From Pseudomonadota bacterium (lineage in GTDB: Bacteria > Pseudomonadota > Alphaproteobacteria > Acetobacterales > Acetobacteraceae): a stretch of 64,000 bases of DNA. A program made the translations under genes and the position numbers. This document shows, piece after piece, positions 9,637-19,494 of the stretch. Each line of letters starts with the position of its first letter. The first letter of the stretch is position 1. The stretch is taken from assembly GCA_021809435.1 (NCBI GenBank), contig JAKBAD010000003.1, positions 1-64,000 of the forward strand. The letters run 5' to 3'. The notes beneath the pieces are model-generated. The model had not been told where the DNA came from and made no database searches. It saw only the letters and a program-made list of their open reading frames with translations.

Positions 9637-9709
9637 GGTCGTCCTCCTTGTTGGTTATGGGCGCAATATCGCCCTGCTTTGCCGTCAATCGGCTAAAGAA
9701 TGTTCCGGC

Positions 9710-10909
9710 TCAAATATGTTCCAGCAAAATCGAAATCCCCTGCCCAACGCCCACGCACATCGAACACAGCGCATAGCGCCCGCCCTGCGCGTGCAGCCGG
9801 TTCACCGCCGTGCCGATGATCCGCGCCCCCGAGGCCCCCAGCGGATGCCCCAGCGCAATCGCCCCGCCCCAGGCATTCACGCGCGGGTCGTCATCGGCCA
9901 GCCCCAGCCCCCGCGTCACCGCCAGCGCCTGGGCGGCAAACGCCTCATTCAGCTCGATAACGTCAATCGCCTCCAGCCTCACCTCCAGCCGGGCCAGCAG
10001 CTTGGCGGTCGCGGGCACGGGGCCAATGCCCATCAGGCGCGGCGCCACCCCGGCACTGGCCATGCCCAGCACGCGCGCGCGTGGGGTCAGGCCCAGGCGC
10101 CGGGCGGTCTCGGCACTGGCCAGCAGCAGTGCCGCCGCCCCGTCATTCACCCCCGCGGCATTGCCGGCGGTCACCGTGCCGTTGGCCCGCACAATTGGCC
10201 GCAGCCCGGCCAGCGCCTCGGCGGTGGTGGCGCGCGGGTGCTCATCGGCGTCCACCACCAGGGGGCCTTTTTTGCCCGCCAGTGTCACCGGGGCAATTTC
10301 GCGGGCCAAATGCCCGGCCGCTTGCGCGGCCTGCGCGCGCATCTGGCTGCGCAGGGCGAAGGCATCCTGGTCGGCCCGGGCGATCTGGTAATCCGCCGCC
10401 ACGTTTTCGGCCGTCTCGGGCATCGAGTCCGTGCCATGGGCCGCGCGCATCGCGGGGTTGATGAACCGCCAGCCGATGGTGGTGTCATAAATCGCGTTCT
10501 CGCGGCCAAAGGCGGTTTCGGCCTTGGGCATCACAAAGGGCGCGCGGCTCATGCTTTCCACCCCGCCGGCAATCATCAGCCCCATCTCGCCCAGCCTGAT
10601 CGCCCGCGCCGCCGTGCCCACCGCATCCATGCCCGACCCGCACAGCCGGTTGAGCGTGGTGCCCGCCACGCCAACCGGCAGCCCGGCCAGCAGCGCGCTC
10701 ATCCGCGCGACATTGCGGTTATCCTCGCCCGCCTGGTTGGCGCAGCCCAGCACCACCTCTTCCACCAGCCCAGGCTCAAGCGCCTGGCTACGCGCGAGCA
10801 GCGCCCTGATCGGGTGCGCGGCCAGATCATCGGCGCGCATCGAGGCCAGCGCCCCGCCATAGCGGCCAAAGGGGGTGCGGATATAGTCGCAAATCAACGC
10901 CTCGGTCAT
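9710..10909 (-). CDS. Acetyl-CoA acyltransferase (thiolase; 3-oxoadipyl/3-oxopimeloyl-CoA type)
   Basis: Thiolases cleave 3-oxoacyl-CoA with CoA to acetyl-CoA and a shortened acyl-CoA. The 399-residue protein shows the nucleophilic cysteine in [12 protein letters not shown] (about residue 90), [11 protein letters not shown] near 350 and the second catalytic cysteine in [11 protein letters not shown] near 385. Its start [12 protein letters not shown] resembles PcaF/PaaJ, thiolases for dicarboxylic acyl-CoA esters, which fits 3-oxopimeloyl-CoA here. It overlaps the upstream gene by 4 bp and is the last gene of the operon. Confidence 0.9.
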   Translation of the reverse strand: MTEALICDYIRTPFGRYGGALASMRADDLAAHPIRALLARSQALEPGLVEEVVLGCANQAGEDNRNVARMSALLAGLPVGVAGTTLNRLCGSGMDAVGTAARAIRLGEMGLMIAGGVESMSRAPFVMPKAETAFGRENAIYDTTIGWRFINPAMRAAHGTDSMPETAENVAADYQIARADQDAFALRSQMRAQAAQAAGHLAREIAPVTLAGKKGPLVVDADEHPRATTAEALAGLRPIVRANGTVTAGNAAGVNDGAAALLLASAETARRLGLTPRARVLGMASAGVAPRLMGIGPVPATAKLLARLEVRLEAIDVIELNEAFAAQALAVTRGLGLADDDPRVNAWGGAIALGHPLGASGARIIGTAVNRLHAQGGRYALCSMCVGVGQGISILLEHI

Positions 10910-12945
10910 GGCACGGCCTCCGTGAGCAAGAGATCAAGCGGGCCGCGCCGGAAGCCAAACCCCGTGGCGGCCTCGATAAGGTCGATATCGCGCGCGAGCG
11001 CCGCCCGGTCGCGCGTGCGCGCCCACTGCACCGGCCCGCCGCGAAAGCGCGGAAACCCATAGCCATGCACCATCACCACATCGATATCAGACGCCCGCGC
11101 CGCCACGCCCTCGGCCAGCAGCAGCGCCGCCTCGTTCACCATCGCCGCCAGCGCCCGGCGCACGATCTCCTCGGCCGCCAGCGCGCGGCGGGCACTGCCG
11201 CGCGCGGCGGCGGCGGCCAAAATCGCCCCGCGCACCACCTCATCGCTGCCCGCGCCGCGCTGGCCACCAGCATAATCATAATAGCCGGCGCCGGTCTTGC
11301 GCCCCAGCCGGCCCTGTTCGCACAGAGCATCGAGCACCGGCACATAGCGCACCCTGGCATCGCGCGTGGCGGCTTGGGCGGCGCGCATCCGCCAGGCAAT
11401 ATCGAGCCCCGAAAGATCGGCGACCGTGAACGGCCCCATGGCGAACCCAAAGGCTTCCAGCGCCGCATCCACCTCCTCGGGCCAGGCGCCGTCCTCGAGC
11501 ATGAATTCGCATTGCGTGCGATAAGCGTTGTAAACGCGGTTGCCGATGAACCCAAAGCCGTTGCCGCACAGCACGGCCAGCTTGCCCAGCCGCTGGCCAA
11601 AGGCCATGCCCGTGGCGGCCAGCCCCGGCGCGGCGTTTGGCGTGTTCACCACCTCGAGCAGCTTCATCACCGTGGCGGGCGCGAAAAAATGCAGCCCCAG
11701 CACGTCTTGCGGGCGCGATGTGGCGGCGGCAATGGCCTCGATATCGAGATAAGACGTGTTGGTGGCCAGCACCGCGCCGGGCTTGGCATATAAATCGATC
11801 CGCCCAAACACCTCCCGCTTCACCGCCAAATCCTCAAACACCGCCTCAATCACCAGATCCGCCGGCGCAATCGCCTCCCAGCCCGCCGCCAGCGTCAGGC
11901 GGAGCGGCGAGAGCCGCTCAGGGGCAATCCGCCCCGCCGCCGCCCGCTCGGCCAGCCTGGCCCGCAGCGCCTCTCCCGCCGCCGCCAGCTTCCCGCCCTC
12001 CATATCGAACAGCACCACCTCGAACCCGGCTTCCAGCGCCGCCTGGGCAATGCCCAGCCCCATCGTCCCCGCGCCAATCACCGCCACGCCCTCAACCCGC
12101 CGGGGCGCCGCGCGCAGCCCGGCGGGCAGGCGCCCGGCCGCGCGTTCGGCAAAAAACATATGCCGCAGCGCCGCCGCCTCGGGGCTGGCCCGCAACGCCA
12201 GAAACGCCGCCCGCTCGGCGGCCAGCCCCTGGGCAAAGGGCAGGGTGGCGGCGTCGCGCACCGCCGCCAGCGCGGCGCGCACGGCCGGGCGGCCCTTGCC
12301 CGCCTTCAGCGCGGCGGCCTCGGCGGCCAAAATCTCGTCGGGCGCCGCGGGCGGCACGGCCCGCGCGCTCACCCGCCGCTTAGGCCCCAGCCGGGCCATG
12401 GCGGCGCCCAGCGCATCGGCGGCCACCTCATCCACCAGCCCCAGGGCGTGCGCCGCCTCCGCGTCCACCCGCTCACCGGTGCCAATCAGCCGCATCGCCG
12501 CGCCCAGCCCGCACAAACGCGGCAAACGCTGCGTGCCGCCCGCGCCGGGTATCAGCCCCAGCGTCACCTCGGGCAGCCCCAGCCTTGTGCCGGGCTCGGC
12601 CACGCGCACATCGCAGGCCAGCGCCAGCTCCAGCCCCCCGCCCAGCGCCGCGCCCCGCATCGCCGCCGCCACGGGCTTTGGGCAAGCCTCGATCATCTCC
12701 AGCACGTCCGGCAGAAGCGGCGGCTCCGGCGGGCGGCCAAACTCCTGAAGATCCGCCCCGCCAATGAAACATCTGCCCGCGCCGGTAATCACCGCGCCGC
12801 GCAGGCGTTCATCCGCGCCCAGCCTGGCCAGCATCTCCACCAGCCCGGCCCGCACCGGGGCCGAGAGCGCGTTGACCGGCGGATGATCGATTTCCGCCAC
12901 CAGCACATCGCCGCGCACCAAAAGGGTCAGCCCGCCTCTGGTCAT
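10906..12945 (-). CDS. Bifunctional enoyl-CoA hydratase / 3-hydroxyacyl-CoA dehydrogenase (FadJ/PimF-like)
   Basis: This 679-residue fusion catalyses two consecutive beta-oxidation steps. Residues 1 to about 270 form a crotonase domain, with the oxyanion segments [13 protein letters not shown] and [15 protein letters not shown]. From about 285 comes the NAD-binding domain of a 3-hydroxyacyl-CoA dehydrogenase ([15 protein letters not shown]), followed by the C-terminal dimerisation domains with [13 protein letters not shown]. The arrangement equals that of R. palustris PimF, which acts on pimeloyl-CoA derivatives. It starts inside the ATGA overlap with the preceding acyl-CoA dehydrogenase gene. 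Confidence 0.92.
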   Translation of the reverse strand: MTRGGLTLLVRGDVLVAEIDHPPVNALSAPVRAGLVEMLARLGADERLRGAVITGAGRCFIGGADLQEFGRPPEPPLLPDVLEMIEACPKPVAAAMRGAALGGGLELALACDVRVAEPGTRLGLPEVTLGLIPGAGGTQRLPRLCGLGAAMRLIGTGERVDAEAAHALGLVDEVAADALGAAMARLGPKRRVSARAVPPAAPDEILAAEAAALKAGKGRPAVRAALAAVRDAATLPFAQGLAAERAAFLALRASPEAAALRHMFFAERAAGRLPAGLRAAPRRVEGVAVIGAGTMGLGIAQAALEAGFEVVLFDMEGGKLAAAGEALRARLAERAAAGRIAPERLSPLRLTLAAGWEAIAPADLVIEAVFEDLAVKREVFGRIDLYAKPGAVLATNTSYLDIEAIAAATSRPQDVLGLHFFAPATVMKLLEVVNTPNAAPGLAATGMAFGQRLGKLAVLCGNGFGFIGNRVYNAYRTQCEFMLEDGAWPEEVDAALEAFGFAMGPFTVADLSGLDIAWRMRAAQAATRDARVRYVPVLDALCEQGRLGRKTGAGYYDYAGGQRGAGSDEVVRGAILAAAAARGSARRALAAEEIVRRALAAMVNEAALLLAEGVAARASDIDVVMVHGYGFPRFRGGPVQWARTRDRAALARDIDLIEAATGFGFRRGPLDLLLTEAVP

Positions 12946-14102
12946 GGCGCGCGCAGCATTTCGCGGCCAATGATGATCTGCTGAATCTGCGTGGTGCCTT
13001 CATAGAGCCGCAGCAGCCTCACATCGCGGTAAAACCGCTCGACCTTGTAGTCATTGATATACCCCGCCCCGCCATGAATCTGCACGCCCCGGTCGGCCAC
13101 CCGGCCCACCATCTCGGTGCAAAACATCTTCGCGCACGAGGCCTGCATGCTCACCTCGGGGTCGCTCACCTGGGGCGGCTTCTGGTCAAACCGCGCGCTC
13201 ACCTGCTGGGTCAGCGCCCATCCGGCCAGCATTTCGGCCTGCGAATCCGCCAGCATCGCCTGAATGAGCTGAAACTCCCCGATCGCCTTGCCAAATTGCC
13301 GGCGCTCGCGGGCATAGGCGGTGGCCTCCTCGATAATCCGCCGCGCCGTTCCGCACGCCACCGCCGAAATATGCAGCCGCCCGCGATCGAGCACCTTCAT
13401 GGCGGTGCGAAACCCCTCGCCCGGCACGCCGCCAATGATCGCCTCCGCCGGCACGCGCACATTTTCCAAAATCACGTCGCAAGTCTTGGTGCCGCGCTGG
13501 CCCATTTTCTTGTCGGTCTTGCCCAGCCTCAGCCCGGGCGCGTCGGCGGGCACAATAAACGCCGAAATCCCCCCCGCGCCCGGCCCGCCCGTACGCGCCA
13601 TCAGCGTAAACGCCCCGGCGCGCGGCGCGTTGGTAATGAACCGCTTGGTGCCGTTGAGCACATAATCATCGCCATCGCGCTCGGCGCGGGTTTTCAGCGC
13701 GGCGGCATCCGAGCCGGCATCGGGCTCGGTCAGCGCGAACGACATCACCACCGCGCCGCTCGCCACGCGCGGCAGGATTGCCGCCTTTTGCGCCGGCGTG
13801 CCATCCATCAAAATCCCCTGCGAGCCAATGCCGACATTGGTGCCAAACACCGAGCGGAAGGCGAGGGCGGTGCGCCCAAGCTCGAACGCCACCCGGCATT
13901 CCTGGCTCATCGAGAGCCCGATCCCGCCATATTCCTCGGGAATCGAGAGCCCGAACAGCCCGAGCGCCTTCATCTCCGCGACAATCTCCTCGGGCACCTC
14001 ATCGGTGTCCTCAACCAGGTTTTCCGCCGGCACCAGCCGCTCGCGGATGAAACGCTGAATGGTGGCCAGCAAAATCTCGAAGGATTCATGATCCAAAGCC
14101 AT
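12942..14102 (-). CDS. Acyl-CoA dehydrogenase (candidate pimeloyl-CoA dehydrogenase)
   Basis: A 386-residue FAD enzyme introducing a 2,3-double bond into an acyl-CoA. Seen are FALTEPDAGSDAAALKT (substrate/FAD region), GGAGYINDYKVERFYRD, and LYEGTTQIQQ near the C-terminus, whose glutamate is the usual catalytic base. The ATG at 14102 gives the standard family length; upstream in-frame sequence runs into the badK gene and is not homologous. Because the same operon already encodes AliB for the alicyclic ring acid, this second dehydrogenase most likely handles the ring-opened product pimeloyl-CoA or a shorter dicarboxylyl-CoA; that is inference. Confidence 0.88.
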   Translation of the reverse strand: MALDHESFEILLATIQRFIRERLVPAENLVEDTDEVPEEIVAEMKALGLFGLSIPEEYGGIGLSMSQECRVAFELGRTALAFRSVFGTNVGIGSQGILMDGTPAQKAAILPRVASGAVVMSFALTEPDAGSDAAALKTRAERDGDDYVLNGTKRFITNAPRAGAFTLMARTGGPGAGGISAFIVPADAPGLRLGKTDKKMGQRGTKTCDVILENVRVPAEAIIGGVPGEGFRTAMKVLDRGRLHISAVACGTARRIIEEATAYARERRQFGKAIGEFQLIQAMLADSQAEMLAGWALTQQVSARFDQKPPQVSDPEVSMQASCAKMFCTEMVGRVADRGVQIHGGAGYINDYKVERFYRDVRLLRLYEGTTQIQQIIIGREMLRAP

Positions 14103-14113
14103 GGCTTTGCTCC

Positions 14114-14887
14114 TCAGCGGTGGGTGAAATGCGGTTGGCGTTTTTCGAGAAAGGCCCGCAGCCCCTCGCGCGCATCCTGGCTGGCAAACCGCGCATAAAG
14201 CGCGCGCCGCTCGAACAATATGCCTTCCGAGAGGCTGGTCTCGAAGGCGCGGTCCACCGCCTCCTTCACCGCCATCAGCGCGGGCGCCGAAAACGCGGCG
14301 ATTTTGCCGGCCAGCGCCAAGGCCTGGTCCAGCACCGCGCCGGGCGCCACCACGCGCGCCACCAGCCCCGCCGCCTCGGCCTCGCGCGCGCCCATCAGCC
14401 GCGCCGAGAGGCACATATCCATCGTCTTCGCCTTGCCAATCGCGCGCGCCAGCCGTTGCGTCCCGCCCGCGCCCGGCAGCAGCGCCAGCTTGATCTCGGG
14501 CAGGCCGAATTTCGCATCCTCGGCCGCCACCACAATGTCGCAGGCCAGGGCCAGCTCGCAGCCTCCGCCCAGCGCCAGCCCGCCCACCGCCGCGATCACC
14601 GGCTTGCGCACGCGCCGTATCGTCTCCCAGTTGCGGGTAATAAACCGCGCCTCCGCCACATCGGCGCAGGAATAGCCGGCGATCTCGGCAATATCGGCGC
14701 CCGCCGCGAAGGCCCGCTCATCGCCGGTCACCACCAGCGCGCCAATGCCGGCATCGTCGTCCATCGCCAGCAGCGCCGCCCCCAGCGCGTCCATCAGCGC
14801 CTCATTCAGCGCGTTCATCTGTGCCGGGCGGTTGAGCCGTATCAGCCCCACCCGCCCCTGGCGTTCGGTGAGAATTTCCTCAGCCAT
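14114..14887 (-). CDS. badK: Enoyl-CoA hydratase, candidate cyclohex-1-ene-1-carboxyl-CoA hydratase
   Basis: This 257-residue crotonase has the oxyanion-hole segments ERAFAAGADIAEI and GGLALGGGCELALACD, and two glutamates (about 113 and 133) near [20 protein letters not shown] in the places of the catalytic acids of typical hydratases. In Rhodopseudomonas palustris BadK hydrates the cyclohexene product of AliB to the 2-hydroxy ester. The gene order here (badH-badI-aliB-aliA-badK) supports that role over generic PaaF. It overlaps the end of aliA by 8 bp. Confidence 0.8.
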   Translation of the reverse strand: MAEEILTERQGRVGLIRLNRPAQMNALNEALMDALGAALLAMDDDAGIGALVVTGDERAFAAGADIAEIAGYSCADVAEARFITRNWETIRRVRKPVIAAVGGLALGGGCELALACDIVVAAEDAKFGLPEIKLALLPGAGGTQRLARAIGKAKTMDMCLSARLMGAREAEAAGLVARVVAPGAVLDQALALAGKIAAFSAPALMAVKEAVDRAFETSLSEGILFERRALYARFASQDAREGLRAFLEKRQPHFTHR

Positions 14888-16538
14888 GGGCCGCCTCCGT
14901 CACATGCCGGCGCAATTGCTCGCGCAGCCGGAATTTCTGAATTTTCCCCGCCGGGGTGGCGGGCATGGAGGTCACCACCTCCAGCCGCTCGGGGATATAT
15001 TGCAGCGCCACCTGTTTCTCCTTGAGAAACGCGACAATCCCGGCCAGCGTCAGGCTCTGCCCCTCCTTGGGCACCACCACCGCGCAGGCCCGCTCGCCCA
15101 GCCGCTCATCGGGGTAGCCCACCACCGCCACCGCCGAAATGGCGGGGTGGAGATAGAGCAGCGATTCTATTTCCACCACCGGAATATTCTCGCCACCCCT
15201 GATGATCACATCCTTGCTGCGTCCGGTAATGCGGAGATAGCCCCGCTCATCCACCCGCGCGACATCGCCAGTGTCAAACCAGCCCTCGGCGTCGGTGGCG
15301 TTCAAATCGGGCGTGTGCAAATACCCGCCAAAATTCGAGCAGGCCCGCACCAGCAGCCGGCCCGGCTCGCCCACGGGCAGCTCATGCCCCTCGGCATCGG
15401 CAATCCGCACCGCCACGCCTGGCAGCGGCCGGCCATCGGTGTTCACCGCGCGCTCATCATCGTCTTCCGGGCAGGTGGTGGTCACCGCGCCATTCTCGGT
15501 CATGCCCCAGGCCGAAATAATCTTGGCCCCCAGCGCGCTTTGCGCGGCGGCCACGAGCGTGGAGGGAATGGGCGCGCCGGCGCACAGAAACACCTTGAGC
15601 GACGGCACGCCCAGCCCCGATGCCGTCACCGTTTGGGAGAGATCGGTGAGAAACGGCGTCGAGGCCATGGTAAAACTTGCTGATTCCGCGCGGATGATCT
15701 CAACCGCCCGCGGCGCCTGCCAGATATCTTGCAGCACGGCCCGCGCCTGCAGCATCACCGGCATCATCAGCCCATACATAAAGCCCGTCTGGTGCGCCAT
15801 GGGCGAGGCCATGAATACCACATCCTCCGCGCCCAGATGCAGCCGCGCCGCATAAGCCGTGATGTTCGCGCCAATCGTGTTGGCGCTGTGCATCACGCCC
15901 TTGGGCCGCCCCGTGGTGCCCGAGGTATAAAGCAGTTGCGTCACATCATCGCCAGTTGGCCGGTTGGCGGTCAAAATCTCGCGCGCGCCGGTGGTTTTCT
16001 CCCATTCCGGCCCCGAGAGCAGCGCCTCGAACCCATCTTGCCCCTCGCCATCCACCACCACCACATGCGCGAGCGAGGGCACATCGTCCTGCAACCCGCG
16101 CGCCATCTGCGCGAAGTCAAACCCCCTGAACCTGTTTGGCACGATCAGCAATTTCGTCTCGGCATGACCGAGCATGAAGCGCAGCTCATGGGCGCGGAAA
16201 ATGGGCATCAGCGGATTCATCACCGCGCCCAGGCGCGAACAGGCGAGATAGGTCAGCGTGAACTGCCACCAGTTCGGCAACTGGCAAGCCACCACATCAT
16301 TCTTGCCAATGCCAAGGCGCGCGAGCCCAACCGCGATCCGGTCCGCCATGCGCGCCATCTCGGCATAGGTAAAGCGCCGCGCATCGCCCGCCTCAACCCG
16401 GTAGGCCGATAGCGCGATCTTGTCTGGGCAGGCGCGCAGGCACGCCTCGAGCGCGTCATTGATGGTGCGGTCGCGCCACAGCCCTTGCGCGACCATCTCG
16501 GCCCGCCGGGGCGCGAGCAGCACGGCGTCGAACTTCAT
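14880..16538 (-). CDS. aliA: Cyclohexanecarboxylate-CoA ligase (AMP-forming)
   Basis: This 552-residue ANL-superfamily enzyme activates an acid with ATP and CoA. The phosphate-binding loop LLYTSGTTGRPKGVMHS is near residue 210, the adenine motif SAWGMTENGAV near 345, GWFDTGDVARVDERGYLRI near 420 and the C-terminal lysine in PAGKIQKFRLREQ near 535. The N-terminus and operon partners match AliA, which feeds cyclohexanecarboxylate into the BadKHI ring-opening route. Substrate specificity is inferred from context; other medium-chain or alicyclic acids are possible. Confidence 0.83.
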   Translation of the reverse strand: MKFDAVLLAPRRAEMVAQGLWRDRTINDALEACLRACPDKIALSAYRVEAGDARRFTYAEMARMADRIAVGLARLGIGKNDVVACQLPNWWQFTLTYLACSRLGAVMNPLMPIFRAHELRFMLGHAETKLLIVPNRFRGFDFAQMARGLQDDVPSLAHVVVVDGEGQDGFEALLSGPEWEKTTGAREILTANRPTGDDVTQLLYTSGTTGRPKGVMHSANTIGANITAYAARLHLGAEDVVFMASPMAHQTGFMYGLMMPVMLQARAVLQDIWQAPRAVEIIRAESASFTMASTPFLTDLSQTVTASGLGVPSLKVFLCAGAPIPSTLVAAAQSALGAKIISAWGMTENGAVTTTCPEDDDERAVNTDGRPLPGVAVRIADAEGHELPVGEPGRLLVRACSNFGGYLHTPDLNATDAEGWFDTGDVARVDERGYLRITGRSKDVIIRGGENIPVVEIESLLYLHPAISAVAVVGYPDERLGERACAVVVPKEGQSLTLAGIVAFLKEKQVALQYIPERLEVVTSMPATPAGKIQKFRLREQLRRHVTEAAHG

Positions 16539-16577
16539 GGATCCTGTTCCTCATTCTGACGTTATTATCGTTCGTCG

Positions 16578-17744
16578 TTACGCGGGCACGGCCTCGCGCC
16601 CGGCGCGCGCGCGGGCAATGATCGTCTTCATGATCTGCGCCGTGCCATCGCCGATCTGAAACCCCAGCACATCGCGCAAACGCTGCTCCATCACCCCGCG
16701 GTCATAGCCGCCATGGCCAAAACACAGCAGGCACTGGTGCACCACGTCATAAGCCAGCTTGGGCCCCCACCATTTGCACATCGCGGCCTCGGCGCTGTGG
16801 GGCAAATGCTGGTCTTTCAGCCACAAGGTCTGCAAACACAGCAGCCGCGCGGCCGCCACCTGCGTGTCAAAATCCGCCAGCGGATGCGAAACCCCCTGGA
16901 ACGCCGAGAGCGGTTTGCCAAAGGCCTCGCGCCCGGCGACATAATCCCAGGTTTCCTCGAGCGCCGCGCGCGCCACCGCCAGCACCTGCAAGCCAATCAG
17001 CGCGCGCGAGAAATCAAACCCCTGCATCACCTGCACAAAGCCCTTGTTCTCGTCGCCCAAACGGTGGTTCACCGGCACGCGCACATTCTCGAAAAAGATC
17101 GAGCCCCGGCCAATCGCGCGCTGCCCATGGCAGTCAAAGCGGGCGCGGGTTATGCCGGGCAAATCCATCGGCACCAGCAGCGCGCTCACGCCGTGCGCGC
17201 CGCTGTCCACGCTGCCCGTGCGCCCAAACACCACCGCCGCATCGGCCTGGTCCGCCGCCGAAATCGAGGTTTTTTCCCCGTTCAGCACATAGTCATCGCC
17301 CACGCGCTCCACCCGCAGGCGCAAATTGGCGGCATCCGAGCCGCCCCTCGGCTCGGTCAGCGCAATGGCCACCAGCACCTCGCCCGCCACCAGTTTGCGC
17401 AGCCACGGCGCCACCACGCCGGGCACGCCATGCGCGGCCAAAATCTGGCCATTGAGCGAGGCCAGCAGGTTGATATAGGAAATACTCAGATCCGCCCTGG
17501 CGATTTCCTCATGAATAACCCCCGCCGCCAGCCGGCTCATGCCCAGCCCGCCAAATTCCTCGGGCAGCTCGGGCGCGATCAGCCCCATGGCGCCCATCTC
17601 GCGCATCACATCGCGGTCGAGCACGCGGTTCTGGTCGCGGGCCAAAAATCCCGGCGCCACGCGCTCGGTGGCAAAGCGCCGTGCCATATCGGCGAGCGCC
17701 CGCAATTCCTCCGTGATATAAGGGTTCATGGCGCCCGCGCTCAT
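16578..17744 (-). CDS. aliB: Cyclohexanecarboxyl-CoA dehydrogenase
   Basis: A 388-residue acyl-CoA dehydrogenase with ALTEPRGGSDAANLRL, NGEKTSISAADQADA and a C-terminal segment GFQIGDGTAQIMKT. At the position where most family members have the catalytic glutamate (YEGT), this sequence reads GDGT, an aspartate; to my knowledge the same exchange occurs in alicyclic-acid dehydrogenases. It should convert cyclohexanecarboxyl-CoA to cyclohex-1-ene-1-carboxyl-CoA. The ATG at 17744 overlaps the badI stop (ATGA), so it is preferred over the internal methionine at residue 6. Confidence 0.83.
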   Translation of the reverse strand: MSAGAMNPYITEELRALADMARRFATERVAPGFLARDQNRVLDRDVMREMGAMGLIAPELPEEFGGLGMSRLAAGVIHEEIARADLSISYINLLASLNGQILAAHGVPGVVAPWLRKLVAGEVLVAIALTEPRGGSDAANLRLRVERVGDDYVLNGEKTSISAADQADAAVVFGRTGSVDSGAHGVSALLVPMDLPGITRARFDCHGQRAIGRGSIFFENVRVPVNHRLGDENKGFVQVMQGFDFSRALIGLQVLAVARAALEETWDYVAGREAFGKPLSAFQGVSHPLADFDTQVAAARLLCLQTLWLKDQHLPHSAEAAMCKWWGPKLAYDVVHQCLLCFGHGGYDRGVMEQRLRDVLGFQIGDGTAQIMKTIIARARAGREAVPA

Positions 17745-18520
17745 TTCACGAACTTGCGGAATTCAGGATTGCGCTTCTCTTTCAGCGCCGCCACGCCCTC
17801 GCGTGATTCATCGGTATCGTAATAAAGTTTCAGCGCATACATGCCCAGGCCCGCAATGCCGGCCTGGTGGGCGGTGTCCATGTTGAAACTGCGCTTGGCA
17901 ATGGCCAGCGCGGTCGGGCTGCGCGCGCACAGCTCCTCGCCCCAGTTCTGCACCTCGGCGTCGAGCTGCTCATGGGGCACGCATAAATTGGCCAGCCCCA
18001 TGGCCTCCGCCTCGCGCCCCGTATAGCGCCGGCACATATACCAAATCTCGCGGGCCTTTTTCTCGCCCACCACGCGCGCCAGAAACGCCGTGCCATAGCC
18101 TGGGTCCACCGATCCCATCTTCGGCCCCACCTGGCCAAAAATGGCTTTTTCCGAGCAAATGGTCAGGTCGCAAATGGTGGCCAGCACATTGCCCCCGCCA
18201 ATGGCATAGCCCTGCACACGCGCGATCACGGGCTTGGGCACGTCGCGTATGGCCGCGTGCAGCTCCTCCATCGGCAGCCCGATGGTGCCGCGCCCATCAT
18301 AATTCCCATCATGCGCCGTCTGGTCGCCGCCCGTGCAAAACGCCTTGTCCCCCGCTCCTGTGAGCACAATGGCGCCAATGCTCTTGTCATACCCCGCCCG
18401 GTTCATCGCGCGGATGATCTCATCGCACGTCGTGCCCCGGAAAGCGTTCATCTTGTCCGGGCGGTTGATGATGATCCACGCCACGCCATTACGAACTTCA
18501 TAGAGAATATCTTTAAACAT
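17741..18520 (-). CDS. badI: 2-ketocyclohexanecarboxyl-CoA hydrolase (ring-opening)
   Basis: This crotonase-superfamily enzyme (259 residues) opens the ring of 2-ketocyclohexanecarboxyl-CoA to give pimeloyl-CoA. It resembles dihydroxynaphthoyl-CoA synthase, with DKAFCTGGDQTAHD, QGYAIGGGNVLATICDL and GSVDPGYGTAFLAR, which is how BadI of R. palustris looks. The ATG at 18520 is chosen because GGAGAG lies 7 bases upstream; a GTG at 18535 overlapping the badH stop is the alternative. BadI is the diagnostic gene of this pathway. Confidence 0.87.
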   Translation of the reverse strand: MFKDILYEVRNGVAWIIINRPDKMNAFRGTTCDEIIRAMNRAGYDKSIGAIVLTGAGDKAFCTGGDQTAHDGNYDGRGTIGLPMEELHAAIRDVPKPVIARVQGYAIGGGNVLATICDLTICSEKAIFGQVGPKMGSVDPGYGTAFLARVVGEKKAREIWYMCRRYTGREAEAMGLANLCVPHEQLDAEVQNWGEELCARSPTALAIAKRSFNMDTAHQAGIAGLGMYALKLYYDTDESREGVAALKEKRNPEFRKFVK

Positions 18521-18531
18521 TTTGTCTCTCC

Positions 18532-19299
18532 TCACCCCGCCATGGTCAGCCCGCCCGACACGCTCAGCACCTGCCCGGTGATGAAGGCGGCATCGTCGGA
18601 GCCCAGAAACAGCATTGCCCTCGCCACATCCCCCGGCTGGCCCAACCGGCCGAGCGGAATGGCGCGCGTGAACGCCTCGATCAGCTTTTCAGGATTCGCC
18701 GCCCCCTCGGCCACGCCGGCCAGCAGGGCGGTGTCGGTCGGGCCGGGGCACACCACATTCAGCGTGATGTTGTGGCGCGCATGTTCGCGCGCCAGCGTCT
18801 TGGTCAGCGCCACCAGCCCGCCCTTGCAGGCCGCATAAACCGCCTCGCCCGAAGATCCCACCCGCGCCGCATCCGAGGCGACATTGACAATCCGCCCATA
18901 TTTGCGCGCCGCCATCCCGGGCAGCACCGCATGGTGCATATGCAGCGCGCCGGTCAGGTTAATGGCCATCAGCCGCTCCCACTCCGCCGGCACCGTTTGC
19001 GTAAATGGCTTGAACACATCCCACCCGGCATTGTTCACCAGCACATCCACCGGCCCCAGCTCGGCCTCCACGGCCCCCAGCGCGCCATCCACCGCGGCGC
19101 GGTCGGTAATATCGGCGACAAAGGCCCGCGCCATGCCGCCCGCGGTGGCAATTTCCCCCGCCACCGCCTGCGCGGCCGCCTGGTTCATGTCAAACACCGC
19201 CACCCGCGCGCCCTCGGCGCCAAACAGCCGGCAAGCCGCCCCGCCAATGCCGCCGCCGCCGCCCGTCACCACAACGGTTTTGCCCGTGAACTTCGCCAT
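18532..19299 (-). CDS. badH: 2-hydroxycyclohexanecarboxyl-CoA dehydrogenase (SDR)
   Basis: A 255-residue classical short-chain dehydrogenase. The dinucleotide motif TGGGGGIG is at 12-19, NNAG at 89-92, a serine in NVASDAA at about 142 and the YxxxK pair at Tyr155/Lys159. By family it oxidises 2-hydroxycyclohexanecarboxyl-CoA to the 2-keto ester for BadI. GGAGG precedes the ATG. It is the first gene of the leftward operon, directly downstream of the operator-like palindrome at 19324-19343. Confidence 0.86.
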   Translation of the reverse strand: MAKFTGKTVVVTGGGGGIGGAACRLFGAEGARVAVFDMNQAAAQAVAGEIATAGGMARAFVADITDRAAVDGALGAVEAELGPVDVLVNNAGWDVFKPFTQTVPAEWERLMAINLTGALHMHHAVLPGMAARKYGRIVNVASDAARVGSSGEAVYAACKGGLVALTKTLAREHARHNITLNVVCPGPTDTALLAGVAEGAANPEKLIEAFTRAIPLGRLGQPGDVARAMLFLGSDDAAFITGQVLSVSGGLTMAG

Positions 19300-19323
19300 G
19301 TTTCCTCCGCTGGCGCAATGTGC

Positions 19324-19343
19324 GTAAATATGTTGTCATTTAC
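19324..19343. promoter_or_regulatory. badR: Palindromic operator 1, candidate BadR site (badH-proximal)
   Basis: The 20-bp sequence is a perfect 6-bp inverted repeat, GTAAAT and ATTTAC, separated by 8 bases (ATGTTGTC). It lies 25 bp upstream of the badH start codon and shares its sequence closely with the second site at 19380-19401. MarR-family repressors bind such palindromes over their target promoters. Assignment to BadR is inference from position. Confidence 0.6.
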
Positions 19344-19379
19344 CTAACGCCGCAGGGCCGGGTCTGCAAGCGTTTTTTA

Positions 19380-19401
19380 GTAAATATATTGTCTCATTTA
19401 T
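19380..19401. promoter_or_regulatory. badR: Palindromic operator 2, candidate BadR site
   Basis: GTAAATATATTGTCTCATTTAT repeats operator 1 with a two-base longer spacer: arms TAAAT and ATTTA. It lies 94 bp before the badR start and 81 bp before badH, so it could serve divergent promoters and autoregulation. The site stands out as AT-rich in a GC-rich genome. Confidence 0.55.
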
Positions 19402-19494
19402 GCCGCGCCGCACAAACGCGCGCAGATCCGCGCGGGGCCATCGCCCACCCCGGGCTTGCGCGCCGCGAAATCTCAGTCATTTAAGGATTAATCT

